The position numbers and the translations under genes are program-made. The notes beneath the pieces are model-generated. The model had not been told where the DNA came from and ran no database searches. It saw nothing but the letters and a program-made list of their open reading frames with translations. Below, piece by piece: positions 32,001 to 43,929 of a stretch of DNA of 64,000 bases (position 1 is the first letter of the stretch; the number at the start of each line of letters is the position of its first letter). Where the stretch lies: contig CM061241.1 of assembly GCA_030848705.1 (NCBI GenBank), forward strand, positions 81,849,178 to 81,913,177, written 5' to 3'. This stretch comes from Heracleum sosnowskyi (taxonomy: Eukaryota; Streptophyta; Magnoliopsida; Apiales; Apiaceae).

Positions 32001-34322
32001 AGTATTAGTTTTAAGGACCCAGACTTGCTTGGATCCTTTGTCTTTCTTAACAGTGTTAGCTTTTGTAGCGGAATTACTATCAACAGAGTTTAAGCTAACA
32101 TTGTCTGACTTTACACTTGCAGAGTTTGCTTTAACCCACTTCAGATTGGGTTTTAGCTCATAATAGTTATGATAAATAGCATGATAACTCTTGCAAGTAT
32201 AAATGGAATGCCAAGTGCTCCCACAGTGTGTGCATAAAGTTTGTGGTTTAACCCTTACATAATCATTCTTTACTCCTGATGTAGAAGATAAAGAATTAAT
32301 ATGTTTGTTTTTAGTGCAAAATCTAGCAAGATGATTAGAACTACCACAATTATAACATGTTTTCCTTGGAGCAGCACCAGTAGGCAAATGATTATTTCTA
32401 TTATTTATGCCTATCTTTCCATTCCTATTCTTCTTGGACCCTTTTGGTTTCATGGCAGATTTTATCTCTTTCAGCTTATGATTAAACTGTTTCCCTGTCA
32501 TCAAACCAACATTAACCTGTTTTTCACAAGTTTTTACTGGCTTTCTAACAGTTTCTCTTTCCTTAAGTTTTTCTGTTTTAATATTTTCCTGTCTTTCACA
32601 GGCTTCACCTGATTCCATATCAGCTTCTCTTATTACAACAGATTTTAACTTATTGGCTTCTGGAACAAATTTCACAGGTTTAAGTTGTGGTTTTACCTTA
32701 ACCTTGTCTTTAAACCTAAGTTCATCATTTTCACAATAACCTAAACCTACAGAATCAGTCTGAAACACTTGATGAGTGTCTCTTCCAGAATCTGTCCAAG
32801 TCTTGATTATTTTTCTTTCTTTTTCTAAATCAGATTCTAGTTGCCTATACCTTTTAAGCAACTCCTGTTCAACATAAACAGCATCATCTCTTTCTTTTTG
32901 AATTTGCTTCATTCTTTCAAGTTCTCCTTCAAGAAACTTGTTTCTATCTTTAAGACTAAGATTCTCAGCTTTAATTCTCTCATTCTCTAAGGTCTGATCC
33001 CTATAGCTAACATGAACACTTTTCAGATATACTCTTAACTCAGATATATTATCAGTATCATAAGCATAAGTAGTTAGGGGTACCTTATTTTCAGAAGATT
33101 CAGTCTCATCTCTGACAGTTGCCATAAGAGCATAGTTTTCTCCATCATCAGAGTCTGAAGTATCTGCCCAGTCTTTGCCTTTAGAGATGAGTGCTTTCTC
33201 AGATTTGCCTTTCTTGCACTCTGGAGCATAGTGACCCATCTCCTTACACTTGTAGCACTGGATTTCAGATTTATCCTTCTTGCCAGACTTGGTTTCCCTT
33301 CCATCAGACTTTCTGAAACTTCTCCTTTCAGAGTTTGAATCTTTCCTAGAGAATCTCTTTCCCTTCTTGAAGTTCTTGAATCCCATCTTCTTGAAGGTCT
33401 TCACCATCAATGCAGCCATTTGCATCATCTGTTCTTCATCATCCTCAGAGTCAGAAGCTTCATCAGAGTTTGAATCATCATCAGAGTTTGATGACTCACT
33501 CTCAAATTTTATGACTAAAGCCTTTCCCTTGGCTTTCTTCCTTGATGATTCCTTCTTAACGGGCTTCTCCTCGACTTTGAGAGCAACAGATTTTGTCTTC
33601 TTGCTGGATCTCCTGTTTCTTTGTTCTATCTCAAGTTCATGAGTCTTTAACAATCCATAGATCTCATCAAGATCTGTATCAGCAAGATCATAATTATCTC
33701 TGATTGTTGTTGCCTTTAAATCCCACTTTTCAGGTAGAGATAACAGAAACTTGAGATTAGACTCTTCAAGTTCATATTCTTTATCAACCAGAGACAGATC
33801 GTTCAACAGTTTACAAAATCTGTCATAAGTCTCAGTCAAGGTTTCATTAGTTCTTGAATCAAAGTGCTCATACTCCTGTGTGAGTATTGTTTTTCTGTTC
33901 TTCTTAATAGCACCTGTTCCCTGGCATCTGACTTCTAAAGCATCCCATATCTCTTTGGCAGTTTTGCAGCCAATTACTCTGTTAGACATAACATTATCTA
34001 AAGCACTGTGGAGAAGATGTCTAACCTTTGCATCCTTTGCAATTGATGAGATATCCTCAGGAGTCATATCTTTCTTTTCCTTTGGAACAGTCTTTTGTTC
34101 TTGACCATCAACAACAGGGGACAATTTAGTTGGCATATGAGGACCATCATAGATTCTGTCAAGGTATTCTGGATCTGTAGCCTCCAGAAACATGGTCATC
34201 TTAACCTTCCAAATCGGATACTCTACTGGCCTGAGAATTGGAACCCTGATTGTTTCATATCGACTCACAGAATTGGGCTTAACCTGTTCAGCCTTAGGAG
34301 CAGTTTGATTTTCTTCAGACAT
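31998..34322 (-). CDS. gag: Gag, long Sirevirus-type
   Basis: 774 residues. The N-terminal copia capsid region (RYETIRVPILRPVEYPIWKV to about residue 235) is followed by a basic/acidic linker. A first zinc knuckle CX2CX4HX4C lies at 356-369 (CYKCKEMGHYAPEC). A Lys/Glu-rich coiled coil spans about 430-520. Two more knuckles lie at about 656-669 (CYNCGSSNHLARFC) and 697-710 (CTHCGSTWHSIYTC). Gag forms the particle and binds RNA. Most copia Gags are about half this size with one knuckle; the long C-terminal part with coiled coil is typical of Sireviruses. The start is the first ATG after the primer site and is matched in the second copy. Confidence 0.93.
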   Translation of the reverse strand: MSEENQTAPKAEQVKPNSVSRYETIRVPILRPVEYPIWKVKMTMFLEATDPEYLDRIYDGPHMPTKLSPVVDGQEQKTVPKEKKDMTPEDISSIAKDAKVRHLLHSALDNVMSNRVIGCKTAKEIWDALEVRCQGTGAIKKNRKTILTQEYEHFDSRTNETLTETYDRFCKLLNDLSLVDKEYELEESNLKFLLSLPEKWDLKATTIRDNYDLADTDLDEIYGLLKTHELEIEQRNRRSSKKTKSVALKVEEKPVKKESSRKKAKGKALVIKFESESSNSDDDSNSDEASDSEDDEEQMMQMAALMVKTFKKMGFKNFKKGKRFSRKDSNSERRSFRKSDGRETKSGKKDKSEIQCYKCKEMGHYAPECKKGKSEKALISKGKDWADTSDSDDGENYALMATVRDETESSENKVPLTTYAYDTDNISELRVYLKSVHVSYRDQTLENERIKAENLSLKDRNKFLEGELERMKQIQKERDDAVYVEQELLKRYRQLESDLEKERKIIKTWTDSGRDTHQVFQTDSVGLGYCENDELRFKDKVKVKPQLKPVKFVPEANKLKSVVIREADMESGEACERQENIKTEKLKERETVRKPVKTCEKQVNVGLMTGKQFNHKLKEIKSAMKPKGSKKNRNGKIGINNRNNHLPTGAAPRKTCYNCGSSNHLARFCTKNKHINSLSSTSGVKNDYVRVKPQTLCTHCGSTWHSIYTCKSYHAIYHNYYELKPNLKWVKANSASVKSDNVSLNSVDSNSATKANTVKKDKGSKQVWVLKTNT

Positions 34323-34371
34323 GATTAATACTGTGTTTGAATCGTAAAACTGTATATATTAAACAGCCTTG

Positions 34372-34383
34372 GCTCTGATACCA
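34372..34383 (-). other. Primer binding site, initiator-Met tRNA
   Basis: TGGTATCAGAGC on the minus strand, two bases inside the 5' LTR. Confidence 0.95.
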
Positions 34384-34385
34384 AT

Positions 34386-34928
34386 TGTTAGGCCGAATAC
34401 ACAATATATAATCAAGTAGGTATGAGAATAACAATTAAGAACACAGGTTTGTAAATCAACAAACTGAATTATATTAAATAATTCTCTCTTAGTGATGTTA
34501 ATGAATCACAAAGAGCTTCTAGGTTACAAGAATAAAATATTCAATGATCGCATCCCTTCTAGGGATAACCTATCTGTGTTTATATAGTACACAGTTACAC
34601 AATCCTTATCTAATTGATATTCCTACAAATTAGCTATACAATTGATATCAATTAAGGATTGCTTCAGTCTTCTATTCCGTTTCATTAGTTGTATCAATAT
34701 ATTCTGCTTCTTTCCATCTTCAGAATATATTGCTTCTAGAATCTTCAATTCAGCACCGACAGCTAATTCAACTATTACCTCGTCAGACTTTAAATAAACT
34801 CTGACCGGCTTCCTTTAAACTCTTCACCCTGTCAGAGTTTAATTAAACTCTGACCGGCTTCTGATAAACTCTGGTCAGTACCTGTTGCTTAAACACTGAT
34901 AAACAAACGTCAGCAATTATATCTAACA
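34386..34928 (-). repeat. 5' LTR
   Basis: 543 bp, identical to 22029-22571 except one C/T difference. Contains U3 palindromes at 34782-34805 and 34831-34854. Followed on the right by the AAATA target duplication. Confidence 0.97.
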
Positions 34929-34933
34929 AAATA

Positions 34934-35690
34934 TTCCCATTCTTCATGAGTTCATAATATTTTTATCATCAAGATCTTCTAACCGTTTGACCATCTTTGG
35001 ATAGTCAACCCTTATTTTCCCGTATAAATTTATGATATAACAGAAATAAATTTTGATTGTTCCTCCACAACTCTAACTTTGGCATCAAAATTCATATTTT
35101 ATAAGTTTGAGATCTGTTCTTTTAAAAATAAACACTAAATATTGATTTCAAATAAAGAAAAATTATAGTGATATCTGGATAAGAAAAATCAAACGATGTT
35201 AAAATTATTTATTAGAGAATTCAAACGAATTACATGAAAATTTGAAATTATTCATATTTAATTATTCATACACAACTCCAATTTTGGTATTAAAATTCAT
35301 ATTTTACGAGTTTGAAAAATGAGTTCTTTTCAAAAACAAACATTAAATACTGATTTTAGAAGAAAACTTATATAATACTTGGATAACACAAATAAACGAC
35401 ATTAAGATTATTTATCAGAAAATAAAACCAGATTACATGAATATTTGAACATGAAATCATTTTCTATATTTATCTATATAAACTTTTATCATATAATACT
35501 ACACTTTAATGGTAATGAAACATATGATGACAAAATCAAAATATTCTTATTATTTACTAAGTAAATAAGTATTATTTTAAAAAGTAATAAATAGTTTTAA
35601 TTAATAAAAATATTAATTAAATAGTGTAAATTAAATCAATATCTTTTATTTTTTTATTATATATATAAAGGAAACCCCTCAAGAGCTCTA
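34934..35690. other. A+T-rich DNA with a diverged tandem duplication
   Basis: Two similar blocks of about 200 bp (from about 35062 and 35272) share ACAACTC.AA.TTTGG and ATTCATATTTTA. No gene. Confidence 0.5.
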
Positions 35691-38142
35691 AGATCGTCCG
35701 GAAGCTATTTATCTATTTTCCTAGAGCTTCTGGATTTAATTCAGTAAAATTAAATTTCTTATTAAAATTCGAATTTATAGGATTAAAAAATAGCAATTGC
35801 CTTTTAAATTTTTACTGTTGGAGGAAACTAAATATACGATTTTTATATTCTTTCCTTTAAAATCTTTAATAATGAAGGAAATTAAATATACTGTTTTCAT
35901 ATTCATCATCTTTATCTTATCAATTTTTATCTTCTTTCTCCTTTTATTTATCTTCTTCTATATAATTTTTATATTCTTTCCTTTAAAATCTTTAATAGTG
36001 AAGGAAAGTAAATATACTATTTTAATATTCAACATCGTTGTCTTTTTATCTTATCATTTTTTATCTTCTTCTTTATATATATATTTATAAGGAAACTCTA
36101 TTTATTTATCTTCTTCTTTTATTTATCTTTTATTTATCGTCCAAAAAATATTTATTTGTTTTTCTACAGCTCCACAACTTTACTTCATTAAAAAAAATTC
36201 CTTATTTATATTCAAATTATTAGAGAAGACAATAGAAATAAAAAAGTCAATCCTATTATTGAATGTCATCTTTGTATATAGTTTTTGATATATTATTTTT
36301 CTGATGTTGCAAATTAATTAGAGTTATATTCAATACTATTATCTTATTAATTTTTTTATGAGAGACATGATAATTTTATAATTTTATATATTTGTTTATG
36401 AATTAATCATGTTTAGAGAATTCAATTTCTTTATTTATATTTGAATTCATACTAAAAACAATAAATATATAAGAGTCAATCATGTTTAGAATTCAATTAA
36501 ACAAAAATTATTATTTTTTCTTTCTGTGGAACTCCTCTATTTCTATTCAAGAAAATTAAATTTCCTTATTTAAATCATATTTATAATTTATTCTTTATTA
36601 TATTTTTTATATCTTAAATTGTCTATAAAAATCATGGCTAATTTGTTTTTCTTAAGTCACCATTTTTTGGATTTATTTGAGGATCTTTTGATAACGAGTA
36701 TAATCGTGAACATTAATAACACTACATACTTCTAGATCTATCTATTGTAATAGCAGCATACGCGACGATTAACATTACATACATATAGTTATACTTGATT
36801 TCTGTAGCTAATAATAATTTATTGAATGTCATCTTTGTATATAGTTTTTGATATTTTTTTTGTGAATTTAATAATTAATTAGAGTTATATTCAATACTAT
36901 TATCTCATTTTTATGAGAGACGTGATAACTTTCAAACTTTTATATATTTATTTTTTAATTAATCATGTTTAGAAAATTCAATTTCTTTATTTACATTCAA
37001 ATTCATACTAAATATAATAAATATATAAAAGTCAATCATCTTTAGAATTCAATTAAACAAATGTTAATTTTTTTTCTTAACTAAAATAAAATTGAATTCC
37101 CTTATTTACATTCAAATTTATAGGGAAGACAATGATTAGATAAAAATCAATTATGTTTCCATGATTAACCTTTTATATCATAACGATGCGCATGTACGTA
37201 CCCAAAAGAATTATTATAACGTCTAGGGATATTTAACAAATTTGTAATTTTTGTGATAATACGAATTGTTCAAGTTTGAAGCCGTGGTTAATACTTAAAT
37301 TTTTATTATTGCTTATTTTTAGTATTTTCAATTTCTATGTAATGCAACTAGCGTCGGCTCAAGAAAATATGACACAAAATTGACATATAAAGTATATGGA
37401 TATTTAAGAAATTTGTAATTTATGCGATAATACAAATGGTTAAAGTTTGTCGCGGTGATTAATACTTAAATTTTTATCCTTGCTTATTTTTAGTATTTTT
37501 AATTTTTATGTATTTTGTGCAATGGTCGTCGGCTCAAGAAAATATGACATCGCATATAAAATATAGAGATATTTAAGAAATGGTCGTGGGCTCAAGAAAA
37601 TATATGACACAAATTGGCATATAAAGTACAACAATATTTAAGACATTTGTAATTTTTGTGATAATACTAATGGTTGAAGTTTGAAACGGTGTTAATACTT
37701 AAATTTTTATTATTTAATATTTTTAGTAATTTTTATTTATATGTATTTAATGAAACGGGCAGCGGCTGAAGTAAATATGACACAAAATTGTCATATAAAG
37801 TTGAGGGCTATTTACGAAAATTTTAATTTGTGATCATCGAATGGTTGAAGTTTGAAACGGTGGTTAATATTTAATTTTTTTTATAATTACATATTTTGAG
37901 TATTTTTTATTTATATGTATTTATTGCAGCGGTGTCAGCTCAAGAAAATGACACAAAATCGGCACAAAATATATGTAAATAGTTTATTTTATTTTTATGT
38001 AAGTTTACTATGTAAAATATAATGTTCACTATTTATATGATATTTTATATATACTTTTCTCGAATTTTTTCTTAAATAGTAATATTTAAAATTTTACAAA
38101 CAATATTATAGGGTCGCCGCGAAGCGCGGCTTAGTCGACTAG
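35691..38142 (+). mobile_element. Helitron of a second family, 3' end at 38142
   Basis: Ends with a strong hairpin, GCCGCG-AAG-CGCGGC (38116-38130), then TTAGTCGACTAG and T. The body includes two copies of a 230-bp block (about 36250 and 36825) and a tandem array. The 5' end is not identified, so the left limit is a guess. Confidence 0.5.
37220..37985 (+). repeat. Degenerate tandem repeat, about 170-bp units
   Basis: Units restart near 37227, 37398, 37563 (short), 37630 and 37805 with GATATTTAAGAAATTTGTAA, continue through TTAATACTTAAATTTTTAT, and end with GGCTCAAGAAAATATGACAC. It lies within the second-family Helitron. Confidence 0.75.
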
Positions 38143-39300
38143 TTATCTTTAAATTAAAACATATTACCTTTTATATTTGTTATCACTAAAATCTCTGTTT
38201 TCCAAAAATATGATGTGAAATCCTTACTTATTTATTTTAAAACTTATTTTCATACTCTATTTAATAAATAATAAAATAATATAAAAATAGTAACTAGCTG
38301 ATTGCCTTTTATAATTAAAAAAACATTCTAACAAAATCTACTCCTTTTCCAAAAATATCATGACAATTACCTTTAAATTAAAACATATTATCTTTTATAT
38401 TTGTTATCACTAAAATCTCTATTTTCCAAAAATATGAGGTGCAATCTTTACTTATTTATTTTAAAACCTATTTTAATACTCTATTTAATAAATAATAAAA
38501 TAATATAAAAATAGTAACTAGTTGATTGTCATTTATAGTTAAAACATTTTTTTCTAACAAATTTTACCTTTTTCCAAAAATATCACGGGCAATTACCTTT
38601 AAATTAAAATATATTACCTTTTATATTTGTTATCACTAAAATCTCTCTTTTCCAAAAATATAAAGTGCAACCCTTACTTATATATTTTAAAACCTATTTT
38701 AATACTTTTAATTATTTAAAAAAACTTACCTATTTTAACAAGTGAACGTATTTTTTTAACAAATACAATTAATATAATTAAAACACATCTAAAAATATTT
38801 CATGCAATTACTTTTTTTTAATTAAAACATGTAATCTTTTCTATTTGTCCTTATTAAAAAAACTTACTTATTTTAACATGTCAACGTATTTTAATATAAA
38901 AATAGTAACTACCTGATTGTCTTTTATAGTTAAAACATGTTTTTCTAACAAAATCTACATTTTTTCCTAAAATATCACGGGCAATTACTTTTAAATTAAA
39001 ATATATTATCTTTTATATTTGTTATCACAAAAATATCTTTTTTCCAAAAATATCAAGTGCAACCTTTACTTATATATTTTAAAACCAATTTTAATATTTT
39101 TAATTATTTAAAAAAAACTTACCTATTTTAACAAGTGAATGTATTTTTTAACAAATACAATTAATATAATTAAAACACATCTAAAAATATTATGGGCAAT
39201 TATTATTTTTTAATTAAAACATGTTAGCTTTTATATAATTAAAACTTACTTATTTTAACATGTCAACGTATTTATTTAATAAATATAATTTATATAATTA
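38143..39300 (+). mobile_element. Helitron body sequence, no ends found
   Basis: Repeated modules of the GTGCATCGCAC-type family (AAAAATATCACGGGCAATTACC, TTGTTATCACTAAAATCTCT) run in about four units. The sequence starts immediately after the CTAG at 38142, so that element probably inserted into this one. Confidence 0.5.
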
Positions 39301-39450
39301 AAACATTAGACGTTTGTATAGAACAATTTTTAGTATTAAATTTAAATAAAATGTTAGTGTACTATAATATTATAAATATTAATTATAATATGTTGTTATC
39401 GGGATTCGAATCTTGAACCTTTGTAAAGAACAATTTTTAGTATTAAATAG

Positions 39451-39818
39451 TTCTATGGAGACCACTATTTCATTGGAGATTTTGGAGATCATATACGTTT
39501 TTCAAATAAAATATTACAAAATGTAATATTTTTAAATTTTGTTCTAAAAAAATTATAATTTCATTGAAAATCTTTAAAATTATATGTGTTTTGCAAGCAG
39601 AACATTGCAAAACATATTGCTCAGCATTGTTGAGCTTGCAGAACATACATGTTTAGTTTGCATAACATACATGATTTTCAAGATTTTGATAGATAATGCT
39701 TTGTAAAATAATACGATTCACAATTTTTTAATCACAAAATATAATCCGTTTTGCAATATTTTGATTGCAGAACATATATGGTCTTCCAGTCTCCAATAAA
39801 ATAGTAGTTTCCATAGAA
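39451..39818. mobile_element. MITE with about 50-bp terminal inverted repeats
   Basis: Left end TTCTATGGAGACCACTATTT; right end read inward TTCTATGGAAACTACTATTT. The similarity continues through TTGGAGA and ATATACGTTTT/ATATATGTTCT for about 50 bp. A hAT or Mutator origin is possible; no clean target duplication is visible. Confidence 0.7.
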
Positions 39819-39829
39819 GTGTTCTCTTA

Positions 39830-41011
39830 AATCTAAATTAATATGTTAGTATGGTATACTATTATAAATATTAATTTTAGTATGTTATTGATGGAATACG
39901 AATCTTGTACCTTCGCATAGAACAACTTTTAGTATTAAATCGAAATTAATATGTCGTTTGCGTGCCTCGAACCTTAGACCTCTATATTAACCTATATTAA
40001 ATGTTAACCTATATATTATTTTATGAAAAATAATACAATTATTTGGTAATCATCATTTGATTTCATATGATTGAATAAAAAGTGAATTTTTTATTGTGGA
40101 CAAAATAAATGGGATGAAGAGAGTATTATTATAGATTTTTTAGTATTGTTGTAGATCTCTATATATAATTTTTTTTATTTAATATGTTGTACATGAGAAT
40201 CGATCCGTCAACCTAGGGTAGTACTCTCTTATTATCTTTTTTACTCTTATTATATAATATAGGATATAATTTAAATATGTATTTAATGAGTTTTGAGTCC
40301 TTGATCTTTTGTAATACTTTTAAATTATCTCTTTTACTCGTTCTTTTTATTGTCTTTTTAGCATTGTTGTAGATCTTTATATAATTTTTTTAGTTATTAT
40401 GTCGTAGATGGAAATCGATCCCCAAACATATAATACTACTTTCTTATTATTTTTCTTACTATTAGTATTATAAAATATAGGGTAAAATTTAAATATATTG
40501 TTAATGAGTTTCGAGTCCTTGATCTTTGGTAATACTTTTAAATTATCTCTTTTACTCGTTTATATTATAGTCTTTTAAGTATTGTTGTACATCTCCATAT
40601 ATATTTTTTTAGTAAATAACATACTAGTGGCCATATTTAACGTCAAGTTTAAAAATTGTGGCCAAATTTTCAAGTTCGTAAATTAATGGCCAGTTTTAGT
40701 TCCCGTGTTTTAAAAGATTGACTCCCACTAACTTTTTTTATTAAACGGATGGACATATTTTGTTTTCACTTTTTAAAAGAATGACTCATTTTCTCATTCA
40801 TAATTAGCGGAAACCATTTTTTTAAAAGACGAAAATAAAATTTGGCCGTTAATTTGCAAACTTAAAAATCGGGTCACCTTTTGAAAATTTGTATAAAATA
40901 TGATCACAACTATGTAATTTACTCTATATTTTTTATTTTATAAATCGTAGATTGCAATCGATCATTTAACATACGACAATATTCTCTTATTATCTATTTT
41001 ACTCTTATAAA

Positions 41012-41043
<32 letters not shown>

Positions 41044-41340
41044 ATCAAAATCACATGTATCATCATCCCAAAGATGATAGAACCACGTAGAATACATGGA
41101 AAATGGTCAGAAATTAGCAGTGTTATGCAATTGATTTAAGGCGTGATGGATTTCAGTCTTCTAACACAGATCGTATAAGTTAAAAAAATTTACTCTGCGC
41201 ACTATTAGACTTAACCGAATCATATAAGTTTTTTATTATATTAGTTATTTGATGTTACATAATCGGTAGGAACGGATCCAAGACCTATGGTAGTACTATT
41301 TTATTATCTTTTTTTCTTACTTTTATTATACAATTAACTT
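39830..41340. repeat. Degenerate direct repeats of about 200-230 bp
   Basis: Blocks with TTTTAGTATTGTTGTAGATC, GAAATCGATCC and GAGTCCTTGATCTTT.GTAA recur near 40120, 40350, 40560 and, more weakly, 40920, 41220, 42240 and 42530. The array is broken by the MITE at 40622-40915. Confidence 0.5.
40622..40915. mobile_element. Foldback-type MITE
   Basis: Long imperfect inverted repeats of about 85 bp: the left arm has TAGTGGCCATATTTAACG and AAGTTCGTAAATTAATGGCC, the right arm in reverse complement has TAGTTGTGATCATATTTTAT and AAGTTTGCAAATTAACGGCC. Non-coding. Confidence 0.65.
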
Positions 41341-42728
41341 ATAACCCGTGCAATTAATGAATTTTTTAAAAACATTAATAATTATATTAATTCACGAATT
41401 TTCATAATATTTATAAATTTTTAAGTTTAAATATTTTTAATTCTAATAATAATAAATTTGTTTTTAATATATTGTTCATAGAATTTTGAACTTTTAAGAA
41501 GATTTTTACGTATGAAAACATTTTTACTAACAAATTAATTATATTGGAGCTAAAATAAAATAAATTAATATTTAATATATTTTAATAGTTGTTTTACTCT
41601 TTGTTCTCTCATGAGTTCTAAAAAATCATATTTGAACAATTTTACGGCCAACACAAACCTAACTTTCTTGAAATATGCTCATGTATCACATAAACGATAA
41701 TTTCTATTAGATTTTAAGATAGGTAGATGAAAATCGTTATTCTAATATTAAAAAGTATATTTGATTTTTATTAAAATTATATTCAAATACTAAAAAGTGT
41801 ATTTTAATAATTTAAACCAAATATAAGTATATTGCCTAAATTGATAAAATTCTTAATGTAAAAATTTGAAACTTTCTTTTCTCTTCAGTTTCCAGATAGT
41901 TAGATAATAAATTTTAAATTATAATTAAATTAGAGATTATTTTCTAAGTTGCGCATTGATTGTAATTTTTTTTTTATATGATTTTATTCTCGTATTAATT
42001 ATATTTTGTATTGAATTAGATTTTTAGTAGATAAATTTTAATATTCTATTGAAAAAACAAAGAATTTCTAAATTTGAAAAATTAAAGAAAATAAATAATT
42101 AAATTTAAGTTAAAAGTACAAAAAAGATTATTTATTTAATGTGAACGATCACTTTACTATTTTGACTCTATCTTGAACTCTAAAAATTAGATTTGAACGA
42201 TTTCAAAGCCCATGTGAAGTAAACATAATAATTTTTATTTTATATGTATATGAGAATCGATTGCTTTACCTATGAAATTGCTCTCTACTTATCCATTTTA
42301 CTCTTATTATGTAATAAGAAATAATTTTATATCTATTTGATAGAATGTAAATTTAATTTTCTTTAAATAAATAACATTAATTCATATTTTTCGATGTTCA
42401 TGTATTATTGTATCATACTCTAAACGTTGCACCGAATTTATTTACTTGTACGTTAATTGTCTCTCTTTTTTATACTCTTATTGTATAATAAAAAACTGTC
42501 ATTTTTACATGTTATTATTATAGACTTCTTTGTATAGCTACGATTTTAATATATACATTTTATATTTAATCTATTGTTTATGAGATTCGATTCGTCGGTC
42601 CCATCGATATTAATTTACAGAGGTTTTACTGTAATATGACATATTTATCACGTTATTTTTTATATACAACATATATCCTAATTTTAAAGTTCTCGTTTTT
42701 AACATAATAGTCAATTTTTAACATAACT
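41341..42728. other. A+T-rich DNA, no gene seen
   Basis: Scattered remnants of the 40.1-41.3 kb repeat. No exon, RNA gene or element end recognised. The eL34 fragment begins abruptly at its right edge. Confidence 0.5.
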
Positions 42729-42978
42729 GTCAACCGTGCATACGGGGGAGTGTTATGTGGAGGTGCTGTCAGGGAGAGGTATGTGATATTGAGAACCTAT
42801 ACGTTACTTGCAAGATTCTGGAGTTCTTTTGTGGAATCGTATTAGAGTTTTGTTTTTGGCTAAATCCTAATTATAATTTGTTGATAGGTTCATCCGAGCC
42901 TTTTTGGTTGAAGAGCAAAAGATTGTAAAGAAGGGTCTGAAGATTCAGAAGTTGAAGGACAAGGTTACAAAGAGTTAA
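42729..42978 (+). pseudogene. RPL34: Ribosomal protein eL34 gene fragment, last two exons
   Basis: Exon 1 part (42729-42778) encodes VNRAYGGVLCGGAVRE-R. Then comes a 109-bp intron with GTATGTG donor and TTGATAG acceptor (42779-42887), and a last exon (42888-42978) encoding FIRAFLVEEQKIVKK...LK followed by TAA. This is the C-terminal third of the 60S subunit protein eL34. The reading frame is intact through the splice. Upstream sequence coding for the first two thirds is absent: the match starts in the middle of a codon run after A+T-rich DNA. Retention of the intron shows it was copied as DNA, not from mRNA. It cannot make a full protein. Confidence 0.85.
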
Positions 42979-43616
42979 ACAAGGGATGCGAAGTATAATT
43001 CGTTATGAATGATTACAAGGTCCTCACTAATATTGTCCGTCACTAGAGCAAAAGAATTCATATTATTTTTACTCTTATTATTCATCATTCAAAAGATTGA
43101 AATGCCCTTGCACAAAATAACAGAGTTAGCCAAAATTTACCGTAGTACACAGTTTGTAAATTTTTTGAAAGTGCAGTCTTGCAAATGTTTTTGAATGTCA
43201 ATATTTCAAGTGATCTCACAGCCAAAGTGTAGATACACGAAGTGTACTTTACTCTAAATTTTACGAATGTGTGCACTTAATTATGAATACCTTGTGTAAT
43301 AATAAGAGAATAATAAATATTGATTTATTAGTATTTTACGATGACTTAGATGTAATTATGCATATATTTAATAATAAATAATTAATTGATAATAATGAGG
43401 GGTAGAGTAGTCATTTTAGATCAAATAAAAATGTCTCAACTAAACCCCCTATATCGATAAGATAGATAATAGATGCATATATTTTTATTTTATTAAAAAT
43501 AATTAATTATCAAATTATACTAACAAATTAAATACTAATACATATTATGGTTAATGCCATATTGCCCAATTTAAATACTATAAGTTGAATAAGTGTTATC
43601 CACGTAAATAATTATA
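42979..43616. other. DNA downstream of the eL34 fragment
   Basis: The first part may be eL34 3' untranslated DNA. The rest is A+T-rich without a recognisable feature. Confidence 0.4.
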
Positions 43617-43927
43617 CTTCTTTCGTTTTAAAATAATAGCCTTCTTTCAAAAAATAACACATGAAAAAAAAAATTAATGCTCGTTGAAAATTTTCATCCA
43701 TCCTCATACTTGTTACATTAATTGTATCTAGTACAAGAAATATAGTTGATTTTGGAAATATAGTCTAGAAGTAAAGTAAAGTTGATTTGGAAAATATATA
43801 TTATATGATAATTTTGAAAAGTTCTTGAAAAAGTTGCATAAAAATTTGAAGTGGACAATTAATTTGAAACAAAAATATAACGTATTTATTTATAAAAAAA
43901 TTAACTATTATTTAGAAACGGATGAAA
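43617..43927. mobile_element. Stowaway-like MITE
   Basis: TIRs CTTCTTTCGTTTTAAAATAA and, from the other end, TTTCATCCGTTTCTAAATAA, flanked by TA at 43615-43616 and 43928-43929. 311 bp. Confidence 0.75.
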
Positions 43928-43929
43928 TA

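Larger units (their letters stand above)
22029..34928 (-). mobile_element. Complete Ty1/copia (Sirevirus-like) retrotransposon, 12.9 kb
   Basis: Minus-strand order: 5' LTR (34928-34386), primer site, gag, pol, intergenic DNA containing an antisense gene, a 1240-residue third ORF, purine tract, 3' LTR (22571-22029). It is flanked by a perfect 5-bp duplication AAATA (22024-22028 and 34929-34933). By my alignment the 543-bp LTRs differ at one base (C at about 22331, T in the other). All four ORFs are open. Integrase precedes reverse transcriptase, which defines Ty1/copia. The long Gag with coiled coil and the large extra ORF after pol point to the Sirevirus lineage. It is far longer than ordinary copia elements of about 5 kb. 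Confidence 0.95.

Noticed and set aside
28670..34328. Plus-strand ORFs of 60-150 codons over gag and pol
   Set aside because: Shadow frames of conserved genes. The antisense ORF at 26997-27395 was kept because it overlaps nothing and has a TATA box.
37220..37985. CRISPR-like array
   Set aside because: Units are long, degenerate and head-to-tail with no unique spacers, and this is plant nuclear DNA.
42729..42978. Functional eL34 gene
   Set aside because: The first two thirds of the coding region are absent upstream.
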